Shown here: piece after piece, positions 44,129 through 55,753 of the stretch
Position numbering within the stretch: the first letter of the stretch is position 1
How the letters are laid out: each line of letters starts with the position of its first letter
Assembly: GCA_001939145.1 (NCBI GenBank)
Contig: LSRX01000126.1
Coordinates: 272,699 to 336,698 of the forward strand
DNA: 64,000 nucleotides
Reading direction: 5' to 3'
From: Symbiodinium microadriaticum
Taxonomy: Eukaryota > Sar > Dinophyceae > Suessiales > Symbiodiniaceae
Position numbers and translations under genes: made by a program
The notes under the pieces: generated by a model
What the model saw: the letters and a program-made list of their open reading frames with translations, nothing else
What the model was told of the DNA's origin: nothing
Database searches by the model: none

Positions 44129-45244
44129 GTTTTGAGAATCCGACGGCTTCGCCCGAGCCCCAGGGAAAGAGTGCCCTCTTTCAGTGGGCATTAAGCTATT
44201 TTGGAATTCGGAGGTTGGAGTATGGTGTCGAGTGCTGGGATGTCGTGCGGCTGCTTGCTACTTAATATGCTGGACGGTTTAGTGGTGTTTTGCTTGCAAG
44301 CTGTGCCCTCAAGCCTCAAGACTTACAACATTTTCCGGGTCCTACCCACACCTATGTCGAAATACCCGACATGCCATCATTTAAAAGCTGTGGGGTAGTT
44401 GTCCTCCTCTAAACTACCTTCCACAACCCTGCACCATCCGCCAATAAAAACCGGGCAGACCCACCAGAATACCCTTGTCGCGCTTGCAAACAATAGCACA
44501 CCTATGTAAGACCTGTATATTCGCAGCAGATAGCAGGACCTGACCGGAGGTTGGCTGACCGGTCGTTCGTTTGAGGCAGCAAATGGGTTTTGGCTTCAGT
44601 GTTTGGGGTATAAGGTTGTGGTAGGATGTTCTATTTTTAAGGTTCTGTACGGATTTTGTAGGTTCTAGGGCCTAGGGTTTCAGTGGGGCAGTGTTGCTTA
44701 AGCCTTCGAAAGTTGACGCCTGAAAGATCCGAATTGCGAACACTGCGATCGCCCAGGTTCAACAGCTCGACTGGAGGCACAGACCTTGAGATGGAATGGT
44801 GTATTAAAGAAGCCTAAATCATGGGGAATAGGGTTCGGGGGATATGATACCAGTAGCACGAGCATGTAGAGTGGAGACTGTAAGGGCCCCTGTCCGGGTC
44901 TGCGGCTCCTACTGGTATCTCCATTCAGACGTCCGGTCAGTTGGAGACAGCCGAAATGAAACCCTGACCGCGACAGGGACCCGGGAACCCAACGAAGAGT
45001 CCTGACATCCCTTCATGGGCCCTATGTAGTATTACGATAGCCTATCCTGAAAGCTCTATATTCTCATGTTTTAAGATTCCTACGTTACACACTAGACCAT
45101 GCAACGTCAGCATAATACCTCAGTCCAGAACCCCGACTAACGCGCCCTAGAAAAGCACAACGCCATTCACCATGTAACACATCCTTGAAACCCGCAGTAT
45201 AATAGTGAATACATAAACAAGTAAATAAGTAAATAGATCAATAT

Positions 45245-45276
<32 letters not shown>

Positions 45277-45290
45277 TGTATGTATGTATG

Positions 45291-45321
<31 letters not shown>

Positions 45322-46120
45322 TGTATGTATGTATGTATGTATGTATGTATGTATGTATGTATGTATGTATGTATGTATGTATATATCACTCCAACCCCTA
45401 AACCATCTAACCCCTCTCTCCCCAAACAGAGACACATGACCGAAACGGACAGGCACCTCGACATCTTTCAGCTTCGCTTCCGCTGTCGTAGGCGTTGCCT
45501 CAGCCTCAGCAGAAAGTTTCGGGGTTTTGCCCTGGGCTTGGGCACTGGAGCTCTTGGAGTTGCTTGTATTCTGTGTTCTCATAGGGTTGTTATGGTTTTA
45601 ATCTGTGTTTTCATAGGGTTGTTACGGGATGTTGATCGGTTTTTTGCAGAATGGACTTGCGTAGGGCTCACGGCTTATGACTTTAGAATTTAGTGGCCCT
45701 ATCCCCAGTTAAATTTGGTGGTGCCCGATTATTGAATCATGCTGCCCTTTTCTCGCTTCAAAGAGATCATCGGAGAATCACTGGGGAGGTTTTCGGACGC
45801 TCCCAGTTAGGATTCAGACATCATAGGATATAGGGCTTTAGCTTTTGTACTCCCGTCAAGATTGGGCTTTGGCTATAGGTCTAGGCGGGAATTGTCAGGT
45901 GGTCTTATGGGTTGCTCCCCTCTGGGAAGCCGTAGAGATCATCCCTAAATGCTACGGCTTTTCGACCCCCGTAGACCTTCCTTAGACGCGAGGCTCCGAG
46001 ACCTTGAAGCAGCAAGGAGTGTCCCAGATCACCAGGAAATAATCAGCCCAAAAACATGCAAGCCAGAAGCCTTGAACACATGCTACGACCGCTCTACGAT
46101 ACCCACATTCCTCAGTGCAG
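44129..46120. other. Repeat-bearing stretch without secure gene
   Basis: Contains the TATG microsatellite (45247-45382) and ordinary DNA. One plus-strand frame at 45436-45500 (TETDRHLDIFQLRFR) could be coding but is unsupported. Confidence 0.4.
45247..45382. repeat. TATG tetranucleotide microsatellite
   Basis: About thirty-three perfect TATG units with a single break (TAATG) near 45319. Confidence 0.97.
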
Positions 46121-46732
46121 GTTGGCACATACCAACTTTGTCCCGAGCTCAGCTGGCAGATGATCGCGTTTGGTACGGAGAATGGGGTGCGGGATGGACC
46201 GTGCGAAACTCCTAAATCCGAAGCCCTAAACCCAAGTCCATCTCAGCCGAAGGTTGGTCACCAGTGCAGAGCTCTCCGGGCACGGAGTCCTTCGCAGGGC
46301 CCCTGGTGGTGGAGCGGGTGGGAAGGAAAATCCTGAGACTCCGAACTTATGGTTAAAGACGTTGTTTTGGGCCTGTGGGTGTACGGCTAAGAGCTTTGGG
46401 CTTAGGACCCGCAGGAGTTTGACAGTTTCGCTTCTTGATTTCAATGTCGCTCTGCATTTCTAGCATTACTCTAGCATGTTGGGTTTATCAGGTTTTTCTT
46501 TGCAGGACATCAGGAGACAGGTTCCTGAGCAAGGAGCCTGTCTCAGGAGTGTAGTTTAAATTCGGGGTGATGCTGAGCCTGAAACTCTTCCACTCAACCC
46601 CCAAAAATCTGCGCAATGCCCCGAAACCCCAAACCGCCTAAACCCATGTCAGTGTGGCTTCGAGGTGATTCACACAGGCACGCTGGTCATGAATGGACCG
46701 TACCTCAATGCTGATGGTCCTTTCGTCTTCAG
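46121..46732 (+). CDS. Exons of an extracellular repeat protein (46121-46186, 46270-46317, 46653-46732)
   Basis: Exon one, after AGTGCAG, reads VGTYQLCPELSWQMIAF, then GTENG, before GG|GTGCGG. Exon two, after AGTGCAG, reads SSPGTESFAGPLVVER. Exon three, after TGTCAG, reads CGFEVIHTGTLVMNGP, then YLNADGPFVF, before AG|GCAGAC. The patterns V-G-x-Y-x-L-C and C-x-F-x-V-x-x-x-G-T-L-x-x-x-G-P recur in tandem in large secreted or surface proteins of dinoflagellates (GTYRLCWC...GTLxLxGP modules, from memory). Phases 0/0/0 agree. CCTAAACCC-type DNA precedes exons two and three. Related exons at 58.2-61.3 kb may belong to the same long gene. Confidence 0.55.
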
Positions 46733-47223
46733 GCAGACTGGGACTGGGACAAGGGAAACCCCAAACCCTAATTAAATCCTGAATCCCAATCCACAAACCA
46801 AAGGCGTAGGAGGCGAAACCGTTTCCTCACACCCCCAACCGGTCTCTACCATACTCTGCAGCCTTGCGCGATGCCGAACCCGAATCTGATGTGAGGGTGC
46901 TTTACCCCTACACCACCGACCCTGAAAGACCCCAAAGCCATGATGCCGCCCTGAACAGCTAAACCGGATATTGCCCTAAGCCCCAGAACCCTGCTACAGC
47001 TTGGACCGTAAAGCCCTAAATCCCTGAAAAACTAAACGGTGCGACCCGTCATGCTTGCCGGTCTTGCAAGTTGCTGTTACCATGACTTTCTTGCACTCCG
47101 GCAGCAAGAAGTTAAATAACATCTGTACCGCCCCTGGTTCCTCTAGTTTCAGCTTTGAGCTCCGGAACCTTACATCCGCAGCCCCGACTCCGCACCCTGA
47201 ATTCCTCTCCTTGGCCTCAGCAG

Positions 47224-47265
47224 GTGTTGGGTGGGCTTCCCTTGCGAGATCGCCTTCGCCCCAGC
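47224..47265 (+). CDS. Exon-like segment, unknown
   Basis: After CTCAGCAG the frame reads VLGGLPLRDRLRPS and meets the donor AGC|GTTAGT. The frame remains open further, so the 3' limit is uncertain. Confidence 0.3.
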
Positions 47266-47408
47266 GTTAGTAGAGGGTTCTTCTACGTATCACCTGACCC
47301 GAAGACACTTGCTCGACATGCTGTAGTTGTTATGGTCGAGAGGTTGTCTGGAACTTATTTTAGGGTACACGGTGTATACATATTGCATGAGTAGGGCACA
47401 CAGCTCAG

Positions 47409-47480
47409 GTTGTTCTACGCCTCCGAAAAGACCCCGCGAGTTGGACGGGGAAAGCTAGGACTCGGAGAGATATAAATGCT
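47409..47480 (+). CDS. Exon-like segment, unknown
   Basis: After AGCTCAG one frame reads LFYASEKTPRVGRGKLGLG and stops (TAA); a second reads VVLRLRKDPASWTGK. One of the two is probably coding; which is unclear. Confidence 0.25.
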
Positions 47481-47610
47481 GAATGACCTGCCTATTGATA
47501 TAGGCAAATTCAGAATCTCGGGGACACTTGTGTAAACCTCTAGATGGATTAGGAGGTATTCCTTGCATGAAAGCTTCCCCCCAAAGTAAAAGGAGTTCTT
47601 GATCTCCAAG

Positions 47611-47694
47611 AAGCGTCAGTTAAACATCTCCGAGTTTGACCTTCGCCCTGCGATCCTTCAGGCCTCATTCAAGCCCTTCTTCACTCAGAACATT
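47611..47694 (+). CDS. Exon-like segment, unknown
   Basis: After CTCCAAG the frame reads KRQLNISEFDLRPAILQAS, then FKPFFTQNI, up to a GC donor (CATT|GCCCTG). Strongly protein-like, 84 bases, phase 0. The next piece (about 47918-47978, FVRLYLGPETVLEDFRAQ) may follow it. Family not recognised. Confidence 0.45.
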
Positions 47695-47917
47695 GCCCTG
47701 ACGATAAGTCAACAGAAGCCACACCACAGGCCGTGGCGGGGCTTGGTCTCTCTTCGGACAACCAGCTGGAGATCGCAGAGGTCTGAGGGGGTGTTGGGTT
47801 TAGTGTTTGCGGTTCAGGAGAAAAGCTGCGGGTTTTCTGGCCTCCGCAGGGTTGTATTGGGAGCTGGTTAGGTAACTTTTGGCCTTTCGGCCCCTTTTGC
47901 TGTAGCAATCCTGCTAG

Positions 47918-47978
47918 GTTCGTTCGGCTGTACCTCGGGCCGGAGACGGTCTTGGAAGATTTCCGAGCTCAAAGCCCA
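47918..47978 (+). CDS. Exon-like segment, unknown
   Basis: After CTGCTAG the frame reads FVRLYLGPETVLEDFRAQ with a possible donor just after. It is probably part of the same gene as 47611, though the phases I could test do not fit a simple direct join. Confidence 0.4.
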
Positions 47979-48531
47979 GTTCACGAGAGCACATCCCCGA
48001 ACCACAGCCCCAACATCACAAGTAAACCCAAGATCCCATTTAAACTTAACGAATCCCAGACTCGAAGCACCAAATTTCGGATCTTGGGCTCTAGGAACCC
48101 AAGACCAACTCAACTCCTAAGTAGCTGAGTCTGTGGATTCGCAAAGCCTCCTAAACCGCCTTCCCATCCTGAAACCCCCCCAAAAACCCTGTGCGACAGG
48201 GCGCTTGCAACAGCCGGGAGCTGAGTGCCTGTCATGTACATCGTTTGCACCACCCAAAATCAGCGGACGATGTTTCTGCAGACTCTGGATGGAACAGCGT
48301 TGGTCTTGCGTGCGGTTTTGCCTCGATATTTCCGTGAAATCTGTGAGCTCCAGATCCGTTGTAGGCCCTAACAAACCCTAAACCTTAAACTGTAAGGTGC
48401 CCTTGCCTGGGCTTGAAGACCTTTCGGAGGGGTTGTTTCTGATTAGATTTCCTGGCCCTGGTACCCACACGGCGGCATACCCCTCCTTAAGTTCTTAAAT
48501 CAGGGGGATTGGGCTCCCTTGGTGTCCTTTG

Positions 48532-48573
48532 CAGTTTACCATGACAAAGACCCTAAGTTGCAGAACTTTCGTG
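48532..48573 (+). CDS. Short exon-like segment, unknown
   Basis: After CCTTTGCAG the frame reads YHDKDPKLQNFRD and meets GAC|GTTCGG. A second frame is open much longer (TKTLSCRTFVTFGDEV...). Low certainty on frame. Confidence 0.3.
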
Positions 48574-48699
48574 ACGTTCGGGGATGAGGTGATAGCAGGG
48601 TTATCAGCATGCTCGACAGACCACGATAGGATGGAGCAGTTTCTGCTGCAAGAAAACACAATAACACCGAAGATGCTACACCCCCGAAACCAAACCATG

Positions 48700-50133
48700 C
48701 TAGACAATGGAACCTCATTAGAAGGACCAGCAACACCGTGAAGACGAGATCCGACACCCTAAACTCCTAAAACCCTAATTCCCAAAAGCACTGCAGTGCA
48801 ACGTAAAGATTTCCAAAATCGTTTGACCCTCGCTGGTCGAGGTACATTGCATTATACTGGATTTGAAGCTTCGAGCTGTTCCAGGGATTGTAGCTTGGGG
48901 CTTTTGGGTATTGGGGCTCAAGTTTTAGGATCGGCGCATTGTTGTTGTAGTCGGCAGAACCACTATCCATGGCAATTGTCCAGAAAAAGAGTATCGCTGT
49001 TCTACTGGAGCCTCGCCCCTGAACCCTTGAGCCACAGAGCCCTGAATTCTGAACCCCAAACGTCCTCATCTCAGCAATTCCTTTCAAACAACTTGACGAA
49101 TGCCTGGAGGAATAGATAGAAGATTTCCAGCACCCAAAGGCAAGATTTGGTGGCAAAGAGTCTCCTTTGTAGCCCAGAGGCAGGCCCCTTGTGTGCTAGG
49201 GCTCTTGCCGTCACTAGAATCCAATCTCCGGACTCCAGGCCCTACATCCTATAGCCTATACACCACCTAGACTATACTTTCAGGCGGCATCCGAGACTTT
49301 GAATTTGAGACAAGTATGGCCGATCAATCAAGCAGGCAGCAACCGGTCTCTGATGTCGCTTGAGGGCCTCACCAGCGTGGTGGGAGCCTCAAAGCCTGAA
49401 AGTTGAAGAGTTTTGTGAAGTTTAACTAATGATGATCGTCGTCACAAGCAGAAGCATCATGATCATGATCATCACCATCATCATCTTTGCACCCCCTCCT
49501 CCTCCTCCTCCTCCTACTACTACATACTGCCGTTACTAGCCGTCCCGCCTACCAACTACGCGTTCGATCTCCGGGCCGGGCAGTGTCAGCTTCCAGGCTC
49601 AATAGCACAAGTTGCAGGGGGCTTAGGCTCCGGAACTCTTAGAGTGCGCTGAAGTTCCAGCGGCTCCGGCCCCAAAAGTGCGACAGGATAGGAAGTTGTA
49701 AAAGCAACCGAAGATACTGCTAAACCAAGGTGGTAGGACAGTGCAATCACACCGGGAATGCCGTGCTAAACGCAAGTGCTGCCCAGATGGTTTTTAGCAC
49801 CCCTAGGTCAGGCCCTAGGTCGTTATCATCCCCCTCACCTCCACCCCCCCCACACCCCCGCCGAAATCCCAAGCTCGAGTTTCGCAAAGTCGACAAGTAA
49901 GTTTTCAGGCAACAAAGGGTGGTAGGACAATAGGAAAGTACTGTAAATACCGGGTAATCTGGATGTGCGGTTAAGAACGTGTAGAGCAAGTGTAGTCGGT
50001 GTGGGGTGGGCTCCTCCTCCTCCTCCTCCTACTGCTTCTTTCTCCTACTGCTACTGCTGCTGCTACTGCTACTACTGCTGCTGCTGCAGCTGCTACTACT
50101 ACTACTACTACTACTACTACGACGACGACGACG

Positions 50134-50164
<31 letters not shown>

Positions 50165-50564
50165 GACACGATGTGAAATTTCAAGACATCCACGCAGTAA
50201 TCATAATGTTGAGGCGTGACTTCTGGAAGAATTGAGGCGTGACTTTTAAGTTTCGGGGCCGGAGGGAGGGCCGTGACTTGTGACTTTTGGGGCCGGGGCC
50301 AGGGAAAGCGGGAGGGGAGTTGAGGCATGACTTTTGGAACCATATGCGAGTTTTTGGATGCTGTACGTATGTCTAGCATCATGTCTGTGTCACCTATCCT
50401 ACTGTTGCCGCTTTTTCCGGGGTCATTTCCATCATGCCGAACTTAAACCTGAGGCCTCAGCTTGTGCAAGGACGCAGCACCGATGTCGGCAGCCGTGAAC
50501 CTGGCTCAGTCGAGCTTTGTGAGTTAAAGCCAAATCCAATTTGTATCTCCGCGATCCCATATCC
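48700..50564. other. Stretch without secure gene
   Basis: Includes TGATCATCATC-type simple repeats (49430-49520) and the CTA/CTG/CGA triplet repeat at 50015-50165. A minus-strand frame near 48960-48780 (LQIQYNAMYLDQRGSNDF) is open but unsupported. Confidence 0.4.
50015..50165. repeat. CTC/CTG/CTA/CGA trinucleotide repeat
   Basis: A run of triplets all of the form CTN or CGA for about 150 bases, changing from CTC through CTG to CTA with an inserted CGA block. Poly-Ser, poly-Thr and poly-Tyr frames across it are artefacts. Confidence 0.93.
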
Positions 50565-50849
50565 ATGGCTTCCAAAGTTGCCGGCCGCGCAGTGCTGCTC
50601 CTCTTGTGCCTGGTCGTCGGCGACGCGGTTCGCCAAACAAGATTGCAGAAAGGTGACGTCGTCAGTGCTGCCCAGGAGTATGAGAAGCAAGAGCACGAGC
50701 AAGTGAGCTACGAGCATGTCGAGGAAGGGCATGCCGAGGAGTCTGGTGACTCTAAGCTAGAATGGGGCACACCGGGATGCGGCTCAACTTTTAAGTGTGC
50801 TTCCGATTGCTCGTGTATTGGCGGGAAGTGTCACTGTCCCTCTTACTAG
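50565..50849 (+). CDS. Small cysteine-rich secreted peptide precursor, intronless (94 aa)
   Basis: ATG in a good context (ATCCATGGC) opens a clear signal peptide (MASKVAGRAVLLLLCLVVGD). An acidic, Glu/His/Gln-rich middle follows (residues about 30-65), then a C-terminal region with six cysteines at 72, 78, 82, 84, 89 and 91 (spacing C-x5-C-x3-C-x-C-x4-C-x-C), ending PSY. The layout - signal, acidic propeptide, cysteine-rich tail - is that of a processed, disulphide-bonded or metal-binding secreted peptide. No family could be named; a metallothionein-like or defensive peptide are both possible. It is a single exon with no heptamer tracts around it, unlike most genes here, which could mean origin by retroposition or a short gene type. 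Confidence 0.7.
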   Translation: MASKVAGRAVLLLLCLVVGDAVRQTRLQKGDVVSAAQEYEKQEHEQVSYEHVEEGHAEESGDSKLEWGTPGCGSTFKCASDCSCIGGKCHCPSY

Positions 50850-53111
50850 GCTTTCAACCATGCTGACGCAGCAGTTCGCTGCTCTGAGGTAGCTGCACTG
50901 GCTGTACTTACAATCGCAGCCCACTTGCAAAAAAGAGTGGCACCGATTCGCTGGCACCTGCTTCAGTTGCTGCTGCTAGCAGTGCCAATACGAGTAGTAC
51001 TCTTCCTACTTCTACGCTACTTCTTGTACCGCGACGAGACTGTTTGCTGCTGCTGTTGCCAGTGCTGCCATCGCCACCACCGCCAGATCCTACAACGCCA
51101 CCGGCCTCCCCTGCTGCTGCAGCTACTACGACGCCTGCTAACGGTAACAACTTACTGTAAGCACTGACAAAGCTGATGGGCAGTCAACCACGGTCAGAGG
51201 TGACAACGACCGAGGGAACGACCTATGTGCAGAGACCCAGTTTGCCGCAGAGGGTTTGCACGTGGAGCTTTTGAGTAACCTCAGTCCTACGGGCCTAAGA
51301 CTTGGCATGTGTGACACAAGAGTCTCAGATTGAGGGTCACGCAATGAACTGTGTGAATCTGGGAGAGGCCCTCAGCTTGCGCTTGAGTCCTATGAACCTC
51401 AATCCAGAAGCCCTATTGCAAGCAAAAACACTTGAAACCGGACAGTAAGACAGACATCCTTATTCTGAAGGCCTTACTGGGGAACCAGCTGCTGTTTGAT
51501 TGGAGTTTCTCGAGTGATCTTCTTGTCGAGCACGCATTGATTTTCCATTGTGGCCTGGGGTTTAGGATTTAGGTTAAGGGCTGCTCCTGATTTGGAGATT
51601 CACTTCCAGAGTGTATTCAATACGGGATCAAAGTTAAGTGGCTGCGGTCGAGCCAGTCGAGGGCAGGCGTGCCTCCTCAACGCAAGAGTCTTTTCAGCGG
51701 CTCCTTGTTCAAACGTCCTCGCCGCGCAGCCTATGCCAATACCCCGCCCTCCAGAGGCAACGCCGTTTGCCCTCAAGCCGCCGCAAGTTTGCAACTCTCA
51801 GCGCAAAATCCCGTTAGACTACCCCTGCCGGGATTCCTTCTTTGGCAAGGCCCTCGGCACGGCGACACGGGCGAGCGTCGCTACTTTTGCCACGGCCCCA
51901 CTCTAGTCCTGTGCCAACTGGGCTGGGGAAAGACTGTCCTCCCAAAGGAGGGCTGTTGAGATTCGCTTAAGTGTGGCATCCTGTGTCTCGTTGGCATCAA
52001 AGACTACAAAAATAACTTCCAACGAGCCTCCCACTGTCCCTCAGTACCCGGATTGCCCGACTGTCAAGCCCCAAAGGGGCTCCGTGGGAGGCCTGGGCCT
52101 AGGTTTTCCCAAAATCCTTGCATCGGGGCTCTCCGAGTGCGAGAAGTGCTGAAAGCTATCAAACCCAATGAGTGTTTCACTTGACTTTCGGGTTCCCGCC
52201 AAACAGTTTTTTTGGGACCTTGTCCAAAGCAGAAATCACTCGTGACGACTTTCGCGAGTCCTGAAGAGTTGTAGTAGGGCTTCATCCTGTCTTACTGTAC
52301 AAGGTTGTGATAGGGTTTAGGCGAGAAGCCTTCATAGCCAGGGTGGGGGTATACTATACCACAACGGGGCTGCAAGGTGGCTCCAAGATCACTGCCTCCC
52401 ATAATATGCATAAAACCCTGAAGAATCCCTGAAGAACTGAAGAGGGTACACCCAAGGCAGGGTCTGGGGTGTCAGTGTCAGTGTGAGAGTTTGCAGTTCA
52501 GCTTGGCTTGGGAGGGAGGAGGGGTTCTGCGCTTGGGGTCCAGGATTTAGGCTTTTATTTAAGGCTTAAGGTTTAGGGTTTGGGGTCTCGGGTCTCAGAA
52601 CAGCAGCTAAGCTAGGTTGTCTGCTGGCTTGCCACGGAGTCTGCAGCTGGCATTGACTTCGGCACGCCTGGGACCCAGAGCGGAGCCTTCTGCCAAGTGT
52701 AGGAATTTCGCGGCTAGGCATAAGAAACAGAGCCGAACCTAAATCGCGGAACCTTAGTGAAGTCCTGAACAGAATCTCCTTTCCTTAGGCTTGAATGATT
52801 TTGTAGCCTTGGTTTCACTTGAAACTCAATCTCTGAGATCAGCAATGGAATTCTGTAGGGTTCCAGTCTACTTCAGTTTTTGGGGCTTGGGTTTTGGGGA
52901 TAAGCTGGGTTTCAATCTACAGTATACAAAGGACGCCATGTATGTTCAGTGTGGCCTAGGGCGTAGGGGATCAACGGAGTTCGAGATACTCAGTAGGAGC
53001 AACAGGCAGAGCACAAACCACTTTCGTGTCCGCTGCCGTCATCTGTTTGGAGCTAGCAACTTGCCGGTGCACTAGTTCGACCACTTTGTAGTTCAAGAGC
53101 TGTTGCCGACC
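50850..53111. other. Stretch without secure gene
   Basis: Contains a GCTGCT/CTACTT simple-repeat patch (50960-51135), an open frame with protein-like content at 51146-51331 (DNDRGNDLCAETQFAAEG, HVELLSNLSPTGLRLG, stop), and a long frame 51550-52152 interrupted by one TAG at 51904. Heptamer tracts occur only at about 52310 and 52565. Confidence 0.35.
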
Positions 53112-53384
53112 ATGGAGCGTGCGATGGAAGTGGCTGGTCGGACTTTTCACGCCTCCTGGCGTTGGATGACTTCCAACCGCCCCATGGTACTTGTGGCCCT
53201 GGCGGCTTTGTACATTGCCCAGCAAAGAATTGGCGATCCAGACTTTGGTGGCTACCTTCGTTGGGAGGCGCGTGAGTGCAAAGACTTTTGGAACAGACGC
53301 TACCACCTAGACTCCCAGACCCCTGAGCCCATCGCTTGTATAATTGAAAAGTCACCTGGCGAACCTTGCAACTTTGGACAATGA
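53112..53384 (+). CDS. Small single-pass membrane protein, intronless (90 aa)
   Basis: ATG with strong context (GACCATGG) opens MERAMEVAGRTFHASWRW. A hydrophobic segment follows at about residues 24-37 (PMVLVALAALYIAQQ), then a charged, aromatic-rich tail (FGGYLRWEARECKDFWNR) and a C-terminus with two Cys. Such small one-helix proteins with aromatic tails are common as mitochondrial or plastid complex subunits, but I do not recognise this one. An ATG three codons upstream is absent (CCG ACC precede). Like the gene at 50565 it has no introns and no nearby heptamers. Confidence 0.65.
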   Translation: MERAMEVAGRTFHASWRWMTSNRPMVLVALAALYIAQQRIGDPDFGGYLRWEARECKDFWNRRYHLDSQTPEPIACIIEKSPGEPCNFGQ

Positions 53385-54510
53385 ATCCCTAAGTATATTT
53401 GCGCCATCTGTGCCCCGCAGCCTAGATGTCGCAGGCGCGCAAAACGGCTTTTTGGGTTGTCCAACAGTGGCTCATGCGTCAGATGTGGCACCGCTGATGC
53501 TCCCAGACTCCTTCACCTAGCATTTTGAGTTTGTGCCAGCTTTGTGCTCGGATCGCTTTGGCTTGACATGCTTGTGCTTTGAGTGTCCCACATTTGTCTG
53601 AGGCAACTTCCGAAGATGCACTTTGGATGGAAAATAGCTTCGGCAACATGAACTTCTTGCAGTGTCGCTGCACTTTGGTGTGCAAACGATTCTGCAGTGC
53701 AACTCTTCCGGAAGGATATTCGCATGAGGCAAGTTGACTTTTGGCAGAGTTCGCTGGCCAGCCCAGGACGAGAAGCTTCATTGCGAGGAGAAAAAGATTA
53801 TGAATGCTGCATAGCTGGCATAGCGTGTTTTTGGCTGGGTTTTGCCAGGGGCGGGCCGCCTGTCAAGAAAGCTGTTTTCATGCAGACAGGGAGAGAGGGG
53901 AGAGAGAGAGAGAGAGAGCTTTGTAGGGGCCCTCCCCTAGGGCAATCTTTGCCATGGAATAAGGACGTTTCTTCTCCATGCTGGTGTGGGTGTTGGCATC
54001 TGGTTTACTTGTGCCATGTTTTGTTCTGGTGGTGGTGTTGGTGAACAGGGGGAAGTCCGATCCCCTATTTTCATAGAATCTTAGGACATCCCCCCCACCG
54101 AAGAACCCCCAGATTGAAAAGAAGACCTCGTCAGTCATGGTTTTCAAGGAGAGTCAGCAGGGAGCTTATTGTAGTTTATTAGCAACTAATAAGCCCTATT
54201 AAAAGCTAATAAAGGCTATTACAACTTAATAGTGTTTATTTGTCGTGCGTGTTGCTTGAAGCAAAAAGCTCTCTTATTGAAACTTATTAGCGGCATAATA
54301 AGGGCAAGATAAGATTCAATAGCATCGATGTCCTGTGTCGAGGCACGACGGCTCAGTTGCAGGATTGCATGATTTGAGTTTGTCGTGGGAGATTGCATCG
54401 AACCCTATAAATCGCAGGCGAGGACGGCTATTGGAGGGAGTAATAATAGATGCGAGTGAAGGAATCATTGATGCTAATTAGTTAATAAGTTGGTTTGATT
54501 TAACACAAGT
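53385..54510. other. Stretch without gene
   Basis: Short GA tract (53888-53920) and an A+T-rich patch with repeated TAATAAG / TATTA words (54165-54300). Nothing coding is convincing. Confidence 0.5.
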
Positions 54511-54573
54511 TAATGGGGGCATTCAGGAGAGCGTCGGAAGGGAGGGGGGAAAGGGTGGGCAGGGGGGGGAGTG

Positions 54574-55426
54574 AGGAAATCTGGGGGTTCAAATCTGGCG
54601 GGGGTGCCTTGCGCCTTGGAAGCCCCGCCTGGGGGCCTCGGGAAAATCTGGGGGTTCAAATCTGGGGGGGGTGCCTTATGCACAAAAAATTTTGTTAAGA
54701 GGCCCTGGTCGGGCCTCGGGAACCGTCCCCTACGTCCCCCTATTAACGCATCCCTAGGTCCCCACTAATACCAAATCCTTAGGTTCCCCGTGTAGGCTCC
54801 TTAGGTATTAAAAAATGAATGAAGACATACACGAATGAACCTGAGCCCACGTAGGATTTCAGGTTCAGAAGGGCTTGGATTTGGGCTACTTTTTGGGCAG
54901 AAGCGCCGTAGGCTTGGATCCAAGCCTCCAAGTTTTCCCACTCAATTCCCACTCTAACCCTGTCCGTCATGCCCAAAGCCCCACCCCCCAACCCTATCCT
55001 CGGAGCCTGCTTATTTGGCCCTTGTGTGCTTCTTATTTGCCTCTTATGTGGCGCTTTCGTGGCCCTCGACCTGCGACCTTTATTTGGCCCTTATTTTGCT
55101 CTTTGGGGTGAGGGGCTTTGGGATGGCCTGACAGGCCCACGGAAAGGTCAGCAAGCATAACACGATCTGCCCAAAAAGCAGCCCAAATCCAAGCCCTTCT
55201 GAACCTGAAATCCTACGTGGGCTCAGGTTCATTCGTGTATGTCTTCATTCATTTTTTAATACCTAAGGAGCCTACACGGGGAACCTAAGGATTTGGTATT
55301 AGTGGGGACCTAGGGATGCGTTAATAGGGGGACGTAGGGGACGGTTCCCGAGGCCCGACCAGGGCCTCTTAACAAAATTTTTTGCGCATAAGGCACCTCC
55401 CCCCCAGATTTGAACCCCCAGATTTT
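54574..55426. mobile_element. Large inverted-repeat element (arms about 258 and 260 bases, spacer about 266)
   Basis: Left arm 54643-54900 and right arm 55167-55426 are near-perfect reverse complements: AAAATCTGGGGGTTCAAATC begins the left arm and its complement ends the right arm; the inner ends are TTTTTGGGCAG and CTGCCCAAAAAG. A partial second copy of the outer end (aaatctgggggttcaaatct) lies just outside the left arm at 54577. The spacer (54901-55166) is unique. No transposase is visible, so it is a non-autonomous foldback element or a palindromic duplication. Confidence 0.93.
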
Positions 55427-55753
55427 GTCAAAAGGTGCTTCTTTCTTGGACCCCGCAGATCGGACCGCGAAGGCTCCCAAATTGAACCCCAGCACCCCCC
55501 CCTCCCCCCCCACCCCAACAGATTGGACCCCCTTCAACCCCCGACCGGGCCGCCTGATGCCCGAATGTCTCTGTGGAACGCCCATTTAACCCCTGCTGCG
55601 GTCAGAACGTGCGCTAAAGATAGCGACCCGAAACCAAACCCTCAGTTGCATGAAAATCACTCCCACGAATAGCCGTCCGTGGGTTTAAGTTTTAGGCACT
55701 GTTAAAGGTTTGGACCGTCTGCGATTAATGTTGATAGGGTTCGATGCAATCGG

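Noticed and set aside
51550..52152. About 200-codon frame interrupted by a single TAG at 51904
   Set aside because: An overlapping frame is equally open, there is no recognised motif, and the sequence is C-rich and stop-poor; not enough to call a gene or readthrough.
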